Assembly: GCA_032718565.1 (NCBI GenBank)
Contig: JAVGVS010000488.1
Location: 124,001 to 188,000, forward strand
Direction: 5' to 3'
DNA from: Distichodus sexfasciatus
Taxonomy: Eukaryota; Chordata; Actinopteri; Characiformes; Distichodontidae
DNA length: 64,000 nt
The position numbers and the translations under genes are program-made. The notes below the pieces were generated by a model. It was not told the DNA's origin and made no database searches. It was given only the letters and a program-made list of their open reading frames with translations. Below are positions 1 to 14,300 of this stretch, one piece after another. Position 1 is the stretch's first letter. The number at the start of each line of letters is the position of its first letter.

Positions 1-300
1 AGTGTTTGGTAAAACTTAACTGAGTCGAGTTATCAGTTACTTTATATAAGTTGCACATTAACCAACTGTTCTCTCCTAAAAGACAATTGGCAGATATCTC
101 ATCTATTATGATTAAAGATTGCACGTAACAATAATATCTACACACACAGCCACAAGTAAATCAGTAGAGTTGGAAGCTTAGGGTCAGTAGCCATTAAGCT
201 CATACTTTAACACTCGTCGTTCTTCAAAGCACTGAAAATCATACAATGTGTTACTTAAATAACTTTTTTCGCATTCAGTTCAACAAAGAACCTTAAACTA

Positions 301-722
301 AGGGTTGACCGATTATCGGCCGGGGTGATTATCGTGGGCTGATATTAGGCATTTTGACGATTATCGGTATGGTGTTTAATTTTGACCATCACAGATATTA
401 GGTCACGTCTCTTCTCTCTGTGCTGTTTGCTCGACTACGCTGCTACATTTAATGTCCATACAACATTCTCTGATTAGGTAATAGTCAATCAACGCTTAAG
501 CCTTGTTGTCCTCCACGCTGGCGCAAGCGTGAAGCTCGAGCGAGAGAGGAGAGTTTCAGCTGAGCGGTGTTTATAAATTAAAAGTTTGACAGAGATTTTT
601 CTTTCTTGTTTTTATTTTTATTTATTTTTTGCATATTGGTTCCAGAGATCGGTCATCGGCTTTGTTAACCAGCAATGTCGATATCAATATCGGCCCTAAA
701 AAATCAATATCGGTTAACCTCT
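301..722. repeat. Terminal-inverted-repeat element
   Basis: The left end AGGGTTGACCGATTATCGG is mirrored at the right end by CGGTTAACCT, with ATCGG-rich subterminal sequence on both sides. A related, inverted fragment lies near 42130-42470. No transposase is visible, so this is a non-autonomous element of unknown superfamily. Confidence 0.5.
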
Positions 723-1351
723 GTCTTAAACAGCATAAAAAGTTTCTCCAGAGCACTAGCGAAGAAGCAAGTTTTTCTTAGAGTGTATGACTTCAGATAT
801 TTCAAAAGCTCCTTTTATGTATTCTTCATTGAAATAAACAATAAGCTAGAAATAAACAACAGACTTACCTTTACAACCAATTGATATTTGTTAGGAAACT
901 AATAAACACAAACTTTTGACTCCAGATGTTTAGTTGTCCACTGACCTAAGCTTTTGAAAGCAGCTCTGTTTCCCTCTTACCTTCACCTAACAGTGTCTTT
1001 TGGGCCCAGCGTCTGCAATGATTTGTACTGAAATCTCGGTCAGATGGATGGTAATTGGGATTTCTCCCTCAATCAGTGGAACAGAAAAAGTAACAGTCAT
1101 AGAGGACTCCAGGAAGCACCCGTGATGTCAACATGTGATTCTGTGGTAGAAGACAGGGGAGCACAGACCCTCTCGCCCCACATTTCATATGAACTGCAAG
1201 CTGCATAAGAGAGAGAAAAATAGCATATACCCTAATATGATACATGTTTACTTGCATACTGCAGTTTGTACAGTTGTGGGTTCTGTAAATCCAAAATCAG
1301 ATCTGAAAATAGATATACAACATGATTAGAACTGATGTGCATGAATTTGAC

Positions 1352-1416
<65 letters not shown>
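1352..1416. repeat. (TAA)n microsatellite
   Basis: About 21 uninterrupted ATA/TAA units. It generates apparent poly-Tyr and poly-Leu reading frames on the minus strand, which are not genes. Confidence 0.95.
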
Positions 1417-1562
1417 GTCTTGTAATAGAAATCACACTTCAGCATTTTAGTATCACCAAAAATATATATATATATATTTGATGCTAAAAGGTTAAACATG
1501 AAATGCAAAACTGAAATCAAGAAATAATCATGAACAATAATATACGTTTACATTAAAAAAAA

Positions 1563-1628
1563 CATTATTATTATTATTATTATTAATGTCAATAATGTGT
1601 GTGTAATGTGTGTGTGTGTGTGTGTGTA
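1563..1628. repeat. (ATT)n and (GT)n microsatellites
   Basis: Short ATT run followed by an interrupted GT run. A similar ATT plus GT pair lies at about 1927-1976, next to the degenerate C4-like exon. Confidence 0.9.
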
Positions 1629-2342
1629 CAACAACATAATAAGTATATAATTTACTTAGCTAGCGATAAATATAAATACTTATTTTCCAAAATAAAATAT
1701 TTGATTTTATTTAATTTTTTCACATTGTATACAGTGTTTCCCTCTTCCATATTTAGTTTAATTGTTCATTTGGTATAAGCTCGAAAACCAAAAAAATCTG
1801 TTAGAGGGAAATACTGTATACAATAGTACTATTTGAACAGTTAGAAGTTATCACATTATCACATTTTACTTTATTGTATATTTTTTACTTTCTATCTTCT
1901 TAAGTTAAATTGCAGCTTGCAGCAATATTTATTATTATTATTGTATTATTATTATTATTGTGTGTGTGTGTGTGCAGTATTGATGATGATGTTTCAGGCT
2001 GGTAATTCCGTACATGTTGTGCTTCAACAAACCTTTCTCGTGTCCTTCCTATAGTTGTAAATGACAACAACAATGGCCAGTTGTTCATTGCACTTGACTG
2101 AGTGGGGAGCCTCAGGAGCGCCAAACAGAGGCTTAAAAACTTTTATGTCGAGGGTTCCAGCAACACAAAAACCTGCCATTGATTAATATAAAATGTAATA
2201 AAACTTCAGTAAAGGCTGGATCATCCATATATCTTACGCATTAATACATTTACAAAAGAGTTGTATTACCTTATATGAAATTAGCTAATACTTAATTTTT
2301 TCCTATTGCTAGATACGATGTCACTGGGAGTCTTGGGCTTAC

Positions 2343-5300
2343 CATGGGAGGGAGATAAACTGGCAGCTTAGATCTCCCAGGTTGTGATGGAATCAGGAGC
2401 TATGATGCTGTGTCTGAAATTAAAATCAAGGAACTGACTTAACAAAAACGATTGATATAGTAAGTAGAGGTGTGAACCTTCACTGGTCTCACGATTCGAC
2501 TCGATTACGATTAATAAGTCCAGCGATTCAATTTGATAAAATATCTCGATGCATCATGATGCTGGCCCATCAGTTTTCTACTAAGCAGTCTGGGCGGTCA
2601 GATCATTTGTGACCCCGATCTGCGTAATGAGTGGAAGTCGGCGTTTATTTATTTAGATCGGGCGATTATGATGACAAACATCAAAATATTGATTTTTTTT
2701 TTTTGGTCTTATATGAAAGAAAAAGTCTTCAAAATTAATCTGGTCTCAAAAAAAGAAAAATCGCTATTTTTGTGATGTTTTCAACATAATCAGCCCGTAT
2801 CTAAATAAATAGAGCGCCGACTTCCGACTCATTCACGGCAGATCGGGTCACATTTTTAAAGTGATTTCAGTTCAGTAGTAAATTGGGACTGAACGTCATG
2901 GACCACGGACCACTAGGGGGCAGCGGACAGCTGGCTGAAAACATCCGTTATCATCGATTATGGTCTGCCATTGCATCGTTGCAGAATCGTCCACGTCTGC
3001 ATGGCGACGCAACGATTATGCGATTAATTTCAACACCCCTAATAGTAACTACCAGTGAATAAACAGGAACAGAGATACAGACCAGGGTAGAACTGGCCAC
3101 CTACTTTGTTTTTCTGCTCGCACTGATAACCTTAAATTCAAAGCTGGGGGGGAAACTGTGACGAATGTAATCCACTTCATTGTTGAAGAAGTCTTCCAGT
3201 TCATTGCCACCAACACCTGTGGGAAGACAGAATGCATGAAGCAGTTGTGTGTGTCATGTTCATGCTGATGGAGTTATTATGGAATGTATGGCGGTATTGT
3301 GTCATGAATTTCATAGAGGTGTGATGGAATGTATAGAGTGTTCATATGTGTGATCGGTTGTATGGAGTGCATAAAGGAATTGTGTTTCAATTTAGTTTGT
3401 GTTAGTAACATTGACTCTATAGAGCTATCATGTAGGGCTGGGCGATATGGCCTAAAAATTATATTGCAACATTTTTAGGATATATTGACGTGATATACAA
3501 TATACAGTATATCTTGATATATTCTCTCTTTCTGGGAGAGAACTACACTTCCCACAACCTCTTGTGCCACAACTCCAAGCCACGTCACAATAATGCAATG
3601 GATGTGTGTCTGGAATAATATCAAGCAAATAGCTGTACTGCGAGTAGAACGCTGGTTGTTGTTAATTATCAGCTAAATATGAGTTTTCTCTGTACGGACG
3701 GGACATACACAGTCAAGAACTTAAAATCAACAATGGCGGCGTATCTGGAGCAGGTGGAGAAGCTTATTTTGGCTTTATTTACACATTGGGAATACGGTAA
3801 AAAATTACAATGATGTGATCAAACCCCTAATCGGTGCTCTTCTCCCAGCTGTTTTCCTGCACGGTTTATCCCCTGCACCCAATCTCTACGTCTCAAAGAC
3901 ATGTGAGTATCTAGTTCAAATGCTGCCGCTAACGCCAAGATCCCATTTTTCTCCAATGTAAAGATAATCTCTTTTATATCAGCTAAACTACCCATCTTAC
4001 AGGAACACGTTACAATGTTTACATGAAGTAGGAACTAACACTGAAGTGCCCGATGACGCTTTTCGTAATTAGGCAACAACAAGCGCTGAGAGAAAGTGCT
4101 GAGAAGGCACTCTGAAAGTGAGGTTTTGACCGCTCTCAGCACAAAAAATGTGTTTGGTGGACACAGGCCCTAAAACTGCAGTTGCAATTCCCATTCGATT
4201 AGAAGCATCATCGTGGAATCACGTCACTAATACCCACTTCTGCCGTGACTGCTCTTTATGTCCTCTTGCCACTTCTTCTTCCTCAGTTGGGCGGCAAACT
4301 CGCAGCATTTCGTGAAGGCCTCCAGGCACTCCTGGCTCTCACTCTGGCTCACTCTTTTCTTCCTCTCCTCACAGGTCAGCTTCATCGGGGCCAGGGTCAT
4401 GCCGTCACGGCAGCACTTCTTCAGCGCTTCTTGAGCATACTCACGTTCTGCAGTGTGTGAAAGCAGACAGTGAATATTTATGTCTCATCAAAGTGAAAGT
4501 GAGTGATTATTTGTCATTGGTGAACACACCACAGCACAGCACGGCACACAGTGCACCACAACCAAGTATGACCTCTGCATTTGACCCATCCGTGAAGGAG
4601 CAGCAGGCAGCTGATGTAGGCCGTGCTTGGGGACAGTACTTTGTTCATGAATACCTCAGTGGTACCTTTACTGGTCCTGGGATTCGAACCTCCGACCTTT
4701 CGATTATGGGGCGAACGCACTAACCACTACGCTACCAAAATGACCAGAGTGGAATTGTTTGTCTTACCACGTCTCTACTAAGACATTGCGCCAACGCAAT
4801 GCCAATAGTGAGCACAAAGTTCAACCAAACTGAACTATGGATCTGTTTGCTGTTGATCGTTCAGCCAAAACAACAGTGACTTTCCAGCTTGTTGTTATAA
4901 GAGAAAGAGAGAAATCTGTTACACAAAATTTTAGCTTTGTAAAATTGGAAATTTTCCCTTCTGCTTGCATATCCATGATAATGCATCTTAATAACTGTGT
5001 GCAGCATTATGTGACTCATTCATTCATTCATTCATTATCTGAACCACTTCATCCCAGCTGGGATCGCGGTGGGGACCGGAGCCTATCCTGGGAACTTACG
5101 GGCGCAAGGCAGTGAACAACCCCGAGCGGGCGGCACACACACACACAATCACACTCTCTCTCACACCTTATGGGGCCCATTTAGAGTTGCCAGTCAACCT
5201 ATAGTGCGTGCTTTTGGACTGTGGGAGGAAACCCAGCACCCAGAGGAAACCCACACGAACATGGGGAGAGCATGCAAACTCCACACAGAAAGACCTTATG

Positions 5301-8300
5301 GTCAACTTGGGGATCGAATCCAGGATCTACTCCGCTGTCAGTCGGCAGCGCTAACCACTGCACCACTGTGCCCCCCCCACTGCGTGACTCATATTTGCAA
5401 TTTGACTAGAAAAAAGTTGCACAACGTAAGACATTGTCTCAAAAAAATGCCCTACCTTTATTTTTCATCTCTTCCTGTACATTTATAGAGCGTTTCTGAC
5501 GCCTGAACCCAGATTCACAGCTAAATCCTAGGAAAAAACGTCAAATAAAGAGAAATAAAATGAAGGCAAAGTGTCAAGTCATTCCAGTAAAAAGCTAGAC
5601 TTTTTTGTCACAGCTATATTCAGTCTCGGCTTCATTGTACCTATTCTCATTTTTGATTGGACTTTCTGGGAGTTAGAGATGAAAGCCAGCCCGGCGTCAT
5701 TGAGCACTGAAGCAGTGTTTTCTCCTCCTCCGTATGAACATCCCAGATCATAGGACTGCATAGCGGCAAACACCTGCAAGAAAACAAAATTACAATTTAC
5801 ATTGTTATATCGTGACACTAAAAAATTGTGTACGCCAAGTAAATGGCTATTAATGTAGAGGAAATTAGTACTGATAGTAGAGGTGTGAACCTTCACTGGT
5901 CTCACGATTCGATTCGATAACGATTATCAGGTCAACGATTCAATTCAATACAATATCTCGATGCATCACAATTCACAACATCAATTTTTCTACATTACTT
6001 CACGTTGCACACAGATCGTGCAGCCATAGTTACTACCGGAATGTTCTTTATGACTAGAATTTTTATGCTGTAGCCAGAAAATCACCAAGCAATGTCATTA
6101 TGATATAATCCAGGGGTTTTCGACTGATTCTCTCCCAGACACTACCACTACCACTCAGACTATTATTTTTAGATATTTAAAATAACAATAAAGTCAATAA
6201 GACAATAAAATTGTTCAAACTCCACTGCTTTGACCCTATGTCTTATAATTCTTAAACGTCCATAAAACAGGCCAAAGTTAAGAAATATATTAAAAACAGT
6301 GAACAAATGTTTTACCTGTTTTGGTGTCAGTTTATTTTGGGCATTTAGAGCATATATGGCTTTGTCCACAGCCACTAAGGCCACCTTTGCATCTGTTTGT
6401 GATTCTACATCAACGTTAAGATCAATTGTCTCTGCTGGTTCGAAATGATCCTTTACTCTGTCCGTTGTGACTTTAATCTAGACAAAAAGAATAAAACCAC
6501 AACGAATGTTGAAGAAATGGTTCTACATATGAAGGAACCTTAAAGCAAGCGTTGTTCGCTTTTCATTTCGTTAAAAGTTATCTTATATTTGACAGATTCA
6601 TGAGTTTAAGTGATTTATTTACCTTTCCCTCGCAGACATTTTTTACATCTATCCAAACTGAGTCTGCGATGATTTCACCGTTCCTGTCATAATAATATGC
6701 AATAAGCCGGAAGGATGGGACCATGTTTGGTCTAATTGCAATGTCTGTTTTGGTCAGTTCTCCTGATTCAAGAGAGCCTGACTTTATCAGGGTTCCTTTG
6801 CTGATGATCTGCAGAGAAAGCAGCATGTAGTATTACATTAGCTCAAAATGGAGTTTGCATTAAATATGCTTTTTTTAACAGTAATATGCAATGTGTGTGA
6901 TTTTCTAAAATATTCTAATTCTTACCATGTAGTAAATATATCCATCTTCTGGTTTACCATCGACAACTTTGAAGCCAACGTTCAGATTCTCTCCAGGTGA
7001 CAAAATCTTATGGTTCACGCTTATATGTAAGAAACTGTTGCCTGAGGAAATGATACGAGATACTTCTTTTGTTGATGTAAATTCATCAACAGTTACCTGC
7101 AAGATAGATGCATAGCGTATTAATATTTCAGAGGTGGACAGTAACTAAGTGCATTTACTTGAGTACTGTTCTTAAGTAGAGTTTTTGAGTATCTGTACTT
7201 CACCTGAGTAGTATTTTATTTGGACTTCCACTTCACTACATTTGAAAGACAAATACCGTACTTTTTACTTCACCACATTTCTATCAAGGTTCTTGTTACT
7301 CGCTACTTTCTAGTCTGTGGATAAAGTGGATGCCATTCCCCTTTTCTAAAACGTGATTGGTTGTTTTTATTGTCATTTACCTTTGTTGGATCCTTTTGCT
7401 GGTTCTTGACCATTTTTGCTGAACTATGATTATGTTTCATCCTCATTGCCTCAAAAAATCTTGCTTAAATCTGCCATTTCCTCTAGTCTGACCTACTAAC
7501 CTCCACAGACATGACATCTGGTGTTTGCTGAAGATTGAAGACTGAACTTGCTATTCCGTCATCACTTGTTCTCAGGGTAATGGCTTTCTCAGCAGAGTTT
7601 GACAGATCGATTTTCACTTGGACGTTTGTAGCAGGTTGACCGTTAGGCGTACGCACCTGAGCCTAATAGAAGTACAAGTTGTGTAAGTTGATTTTCTTTG
7701 CTCACTAGTACGCACAGAACAAAAAAAAAAACACTGTACAAGCGTCCTTACAATCACGTGAAATGGAACTTTGGGGATATAGTGGGATCTTGTCCGGGAA
7801 AGATCCACTGTGTAACGATGCTTTACGATGGGAAGCAATATTTCAGTCTCCTGAACCTCACCACCTGGCGGACACATGCAGTAGTTTTAGATAATACATT
7901 CACTATTGGGAAATCATCAGTGATATGGAAACTTCACTCAATAATCAAGAGCAAACATTGCTACTTGTGCCATAACAACCAGAAACCCAAATTGCTAAAA
8001 GATAATTAGCGGTCCAGCACAAAGTGCTTATAGACCCCTCTTGAAATTGTTCTGTTTCTTTATGATGATGATGATGATGATGATGATGATTATTATTATT
8101 ATTATTATTATTATTATCTTCTACAAAACAGATTGTGCAGCTTGAGCTGTAAGTCACAGAAGGCTGAAACCTTCAGGGTAAGTAGGAATGCTATAGACCA
8201 AAGCTCATAGTGATTGGCCAAAAAGTGGTGCTATAGCAAAGGAAGAAGAATTTTGACCACTAGGGGCGCTTACAAGTGCCTTCTAAGTGCCCCTAGTGGT

Positions 8301-11300
8301 CAAAATTGATACATTTCTGTGATGTCATAACAGAGCTTTTATCATTTTCATGAAATTATAGAAAACCAATTAATTCTTATATGAACACTGTTAGAGGTTA
8401 GTTTCTTTATAAACACAACTTATTAGAGCTGTCATAACAAAAGAAAAGAAGCTTCACAACTTTCTATTAGCATCATTAATTTTTTTTTTCTGACCTTTCA
8501 TTTTATTGTTTGATGTTATAACTCCTTATGTCTTAATAGGATTAATGTAGTTAATCAAATATAAGGTATAGAAGAGGAAAATATACAAAGATACTATTTA
8601 AACAATTAGGGACGCTAAAGCACTACATAATTATATGTGATGTCATAATAGAGAATTTTTGCTTGTTTTTTTTTTTTTTTGCTAATGTTGACTTCTGACT
8701 CACTGCTTTCTTAGACGTTTACTGCATCAGCTGCTATTGTGCTGCTTTTTGCTACTTATGCTTGGACCCCGTGTATTGCCGTTTGCGGCTATATTCACAG
8801 TATCTAGTTGTTCTTTTCGGGGTGCCCAAGTAGTTAGTGGCCTAGTGTCTGATGCTTGTTTTCATTTTTTACACCAGATGTGTTCATATATTTTGTATAT
8901 TCATTTTCATGTGTGAAACATACAAATTGTATAAGCTGCAAGAGCAAGAAGCTCTTGCAGCTCTGGGTTATGATGATTAGTGTGGAACATTAAGTTTGAC
9001 CGGTGTCAATTAAATTCTTATGAATAAATCTTAAAAATCATTTCCACTTTTACTTTTTGTGTCTGTCACTACAGCAGCAATGTAAAGTCGTGCGTCCTTC
9101 TCAGGAAACTCCTCGGTGGTTGAGGACTTGAATTTAGCTTGGAGGTCTGAGATTTTCACAGTCACCTGGGCTTTGCCATCTTTTATCTAAAGAAAGAAAA
9201 ACTATTAAAAATCTATGTTGTTCCCTAATTATTAATCATTTGTGTTATTATATTTTACTTACTGCCCCAGTCATTTCCAGTCCCTTTATGAACTTTATGT
9301 TTGTGTCTGTTGTTATGTCCTTTCTCACTCCAAATCGACAGTGGTATCCACCACTGATTGTCTTTCCAAAAGAATAGCTATGGGATGATGACAATCGATC
9401 AAGTAAAAGTGGATTATTTATCATTTATAACGTGTAAAAGTAAAGGTCTGTGATGCAAAATAATGGGCCTCATTCACCAACCGTCTAATGCACTTTTCAC
9501 GAAGATTCTGGCATTCACCGATGTTTTCAGATCTGGAATTTGCTGTTAGCTAACAAGAGAATCTACACACACTCAAGACCCGTCGTACGCACATTTTAGT
9601 GATGATAGTTTGTTCAGAATAATCACGTGTGGCAGTTTTGTTAATTGTACAGTTGATAAAATTATGTATTTTTATGTAATGTATTGGCGGCCTTTTAAAA
9701 ACAACCTTAAAATTAATAACTTACTAACTAAATAATGTATTATTTAATTAATCTATAAATATTAATGTAAAATTATTGATTTTCATAGTAATTATTATGA
9801 TCTATTATTTATTATAGTTGTTTTTTATTGTTCATAATAATAATTTAAAAATGCAAAGCTATGTTCATGGTCCAATCAGCAATCATGTGGATTAAATCCT
9901 GCCTTGTTCGGTGATTGATTATGACAGAGGATTAACGTCCAGTTCACTTCTACATTGAGTAAATGCTAAAAGAAAGACGAGGAAAAGAGGTAAAAATAAT
10001 GCAGTACACGTTCAAGTTGTGTGTGGAGTTTAATTTGTACTAAGTGTGTTGTAGAATAAGAACGCTATGGGTTTGTGCAGGTTGTAAAGTGTTAATTTTA
10101 AGGGGTTGGTCGAGTCTTTTTCTTGTTGTTTATCTCAGTGTTTAAATGAATGAAATATTACTGTCTACAGGTTTGGATTAAACGCTGCATTTTGAAGTAT
10201 CAACAACATGTCATTTCCCTCCTTTTGGTGTTTACTCAATGTGGAAGTGAATTAGACGTTAATCCTCTGTACGTTTATTTGTAGTAAGATGATTATCGTC
10301 AAATGCACTTTTCACTGCAGCCGTGCTGATTTCAGCTCAAAAACGGTCTGGGCATCTCTTTGACGTTCTTCTCGGCCTGACTTTTTGCACACGACCCTTT
10401 GTCTCATGGCCTTTTATAGGATATTGCGGGGCGTTTCCCTATGCCAATTCAGGAAAAACTGGTACGGCGGTGCAGTGGTTAGCACTGCTGCCTCACAGCT
10501 AGAAGGTCCTGGGTTTGATCCCCAGGTTGGGTGTAGGGCTTTTCTGTGTGAGTTTGTGAATTTGCATGCTCTCTCCGTGTTTGCGTGGGTTTCCTCCGGG
10601 TGCTACGGTTTGATTCCACAGTCCAAAAGCATGCTATACAGGTTAATTGGCGACTCTAATTTGGTAGTAATTCTATTATAATTAAAATTGATGTGTTTTT
10701 GGTTGATGTTCAATATTTTATATCCAGCCAGTCCACCCTGCAAAAACTATGGTGAAATTAGGAGGCAAAATTTTAAATGAAGCAGCAAAAAGTCATTATT
10801 ATGAGGTAACCTCCCGTAAGGTGTGTATGTGAGTGTGTGTGCGGTGTGTTGGTGTCTGCCCAGGTATTAGTTCCCGCCTTGCGCCCATAGTTCCCAGGAT
10901 AGGTCCCCTAGACCCCGATAAGTATTAAGCAGTTCGGATAATGATGTCAACAATTCTGCTGCTTAAGAACACGTCTTCAATCCTACGTAGATTAAGAACA
11001 AATGTAAGAAAATTCTTAAGAAGATATTGGTGAATGAGGCTCAGTGATATTTCGTAGAAGTAAAAGAAAGTCCAAACTTACGAGGCACCAATAATGAATG
11101 TAAAGTCTGCAGCGCTCACAAGTAGATAAGGAATGTTGGGCGCAATGGACACACCAAAACTGGGAAGGACTTGCAAAATAGGATTTCAGTTTAAAACATA
11201 TTTAACGAGAACAAAATGATTATCTCCCCAGTCTCACACCTCTTAAAAAACTCCCTCAAACAAAAGTTTACTCACCAAACTTTTGGACCTTGAATTCTCG

Positions 11301-14300
11301 AACAGATGGATTCTTCTCATCATCTTTGTAGTGAGCTTTGATCTTCCATAACCCGGGTCTAAATAGTGATTTATGGATATTAAAAACTAGAGAAAAGCTA
11401 CATAGTGCTTAAAACTAGATCTCAGCATAATGTAAAATAGCATTCAACATATGTGCGTAAAATAAAGCCAAACATACTGTGATACATCAGGAATATGGTA
11501 ATTGTTGGATAAAATTCCATCTTTAATCATTAACAGGCTTTTCTTGACAATGTTTCCCTCTGGATTCTATGAAGTATGTCCGAGACAAAGTGAAGAGTGG
11601 GAACATCTTAGTATAGATTGTTTTTACAATATGTACAGGATGAATCTTACAGAAACTGTGTGTGATCACGTTTATAAAGTGACAAAATAGACACTTACAA
11701 TTATGTATACGTGTATATGACTGACTGATGTGGGTCTCATGGCATGATCCAGACTGAAAATTCTGTACTGCACTGAAAAAGGCAAAGTATAAAATGTATA
11801 TTAGAATAAAACACAAATATTTTTGCTGTTTTAAATTAATATAATATTGTTTTGTTTAGTATTCATTGCTTACTCATACAAATCCATAAATGCTTCCATA
11901 AAATCTTTAGACTAATCATTTACTTATTAATCACACATCAAAGTTGTCTGTATAACATTAATAACTAACATATATATTTTAATGAAGCTGATAACCTTTG
12001 TCTACACAAATCTAAAATTTGGTAAATCTTTATGACTTTGAGAAGTTTTCCATGTAATGAACAGTCCTCAATAGGAAACAAATGCTTTTGTACAAAATCT
12101 TCAGCATTCCTTTGAAACATTAAGAGAGTTACCCTTACAAACATTTTAGGCTTCTGGTAAACAGTTCCCATTAACCTTTGACAATGTTGCCGCAAATTTG
12201 CACACGGAAAACTCTGCTAAATTGAATCTACTGAAAAGAAGTTGACATTTAATTTAAGTTTCAAAACTATTTTCTTCAATTTATTTCAACTTGAACGTTT
12301 CATTAAACAAACTTAGTACATTACATCAGGCTTAAATTGTTGTTCTTCATAATTTCAACTACAAAGTTAATTCATTTAAACCTTATATTACTGATTTACG
12401 CTTACTGATTTAATTTGAACTTTTACTACACATTTCAAAATTAACACACAGCTTATAGGATACATAAGTTCCAGAAGAAAAGTCAAATTTCTGAATTAAA
12501 AAATCTAAATTATAAACAAAATTAATAATTATGACTTTCCGTGTCATAATTTAGATTTTTTACCTCATAATAATGACTTTTTGCTGCTTAATTAAAATTT
12601 TTTATCTCCTAATTTCACCTTTTTACCTCATAGTTTTTGCAGGGTGGGCTGGCTGGATATAAAATATTGAACATCAACCAAAAACATATCAATTTTAATT
12701 ATAATTACTAAAATTACTACACCTAAACATACATGAGTCTTATTCTGCAAAATAATTGGTTTAACAATGAAAAACAGCTTAAATGTAGCATAGCAAAGTT
12801 TAGCTAATCTAGCTAAAGCTATGTGATAACGTCACACACATTAATCATATTTATCTATAATGTAAAAATTATATAAAGCAAAAAAAACACACAATTCAAG
12901 CTGTTTGCTTAAAGGCTCTCTCTTTTCTTTGTGGTTTCCTTCCTGCTCAATTTTCTCTCCCAAAACCATCCACAACATCACTGAGAAGTCAACTGATGAG
13001 CAAAAAGAATTGAAGCCTCTGAATGCTCCAAGTGAAGTTAATGATATTTGTTAAGTTAACTTGCCTGAAATTAACAAGTTTTAATGTCTTTGGCACAAGA
13101 TATTTTTAAAATATTTATGTGACTTAAGTTATGCTATCTTTATACGCAAATTTAATTTATTTTTCACATGAAAATTAGATTTGTGGCAAACTTGCGATGG
13201 TCTTCTAGTAAACTTTGTGAACCTGGCAAATTTGCCACTATAAGATCACTACAAGTTTGTCATTACTGGCAAATTGTTTTGGCAAATACATTTACAACTA
13301 GTGGCAATTTTGTCATTGTTGCCAGAACATTGCCACTAGTGGCTGACAATGGCTAACTTGTGGCAATATATTCTAGCAAACTCCAAAAATTAACCACAGA
13401 TTTGCTGCAAAACCTGCCACAAACATTTTGTTTTTGTAACGGTAGATATCACCTTTTGGTTATTGTGGACAGATGTAAGTGAGTGATTTTTTTTTGTCAT
13501 TGTGATCACACCACAGCACAGCACACGGTGCCCAACAACGAAATGTGACTTCTGCATTTAACCCATCTGTGAAGGGGCAGTGGGCAGCTAGCAAGCGCCA
13601 GAGGAGTAGTGCCTGGGGACGGTACCTTGCTCATGAGTACCTCAGTGGTAACTTTACTGGCCCCGGATTCGAAGCTGCGGCCTTCTGAACACGGGGCGAA
13701 CACCCTACCGTTACGCCACCAACATAAGTGTTATGGAGAGTTGTTTAGATCATTAATGAGTGGTGCTAATCAAAAGAAATGACCTGGTTGTAAAAATGTG
13801 ATGTTACCTCTCTGAGTAGGATTATACATGGGTTGGTCTGTCTGAATGAAGATGTAGCCTCTGTGTTGGGAGACCAGTACTCGAGCTGACTGCCTTTTCC
13901 TCTCACCAACATCACACACCAGATTCAGATAAGGCGGCTCTCCGTTGGCAGATGTTAGTTTTGCAGGTTCATTTTTATAAACCTTGCAAAAGGATGGAAT
14001 TATACATAGAAATGTTATTAAAGTTCAGTTCTCAATATGAAGGGTGTGATTACCACATTCATACAGTTGTAAAAAGCAAGACAATGTGGAAGTAATCCAA
14101 AGTATTCAGAATACGTCAAATGTTCAGCTTTTAAATTAAGTAAATGCTTATCAAACTAATCATTTTTTTCATACAAGTAATATTTCACATCTTTGTCCAT
14201 CGAAAAAACCCTGTTATCAGTATATACAAAAATGCTAGAGTTGCATGTATTTTTGCCATATGAACTGAGTGACCGCTTGTGCATTTTATGTAATCTATTC

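Larger units (their letters stand above)
981..2172 (-). pseudogene. Degenerate downstream exons of the C4-like gene
   Basis: Two exons continue the C4-like gene past its in-frame stop. The one at 2033-2172 starts in the expected phase with GFCVAGTLDIKVFKPLF, a C3/C4 pattern, then reads FGAPEAPHSVK where the family has a residue run like LRLPYSVK; the bases fit a short out-of-frame stretch with compensating small deletions. It ends NYRKDTRK before a weak GTTTGT donor. The exon at 981-1200 encodes LAVHMK, then in other frames VCAPLSSTTESHVDITGAS and MTVTFSVPLIEGEIPITIHL, so at least two frame changes are needed, plus another near its GTAAGAG donor. Homology is clear, but no single frame reads through. 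This is either decay after loss of function or poor consensus sequence. The thioester domain would lie beyond the window edge. Confidence 0.7.

Noticed and set aside
1232..1520. Minus-strand frames with poly-Tyr and poly-Leu
   Set aside because: Translation of a (TAA)n microsatellite.
4498..4741. Possible tRNA gene (A-box and B-box motifs)
   Set aside because: The same head and body occur at five or more places; it is a SINE, and no cloverleaf with anticodon arm was convincing.
4755..4850. Candidate for the missing C4 beta-alpha linker exon (GTAAGAC donor)
   Set aside because: No RxxR coding potential in the right phase and no good acceptor.
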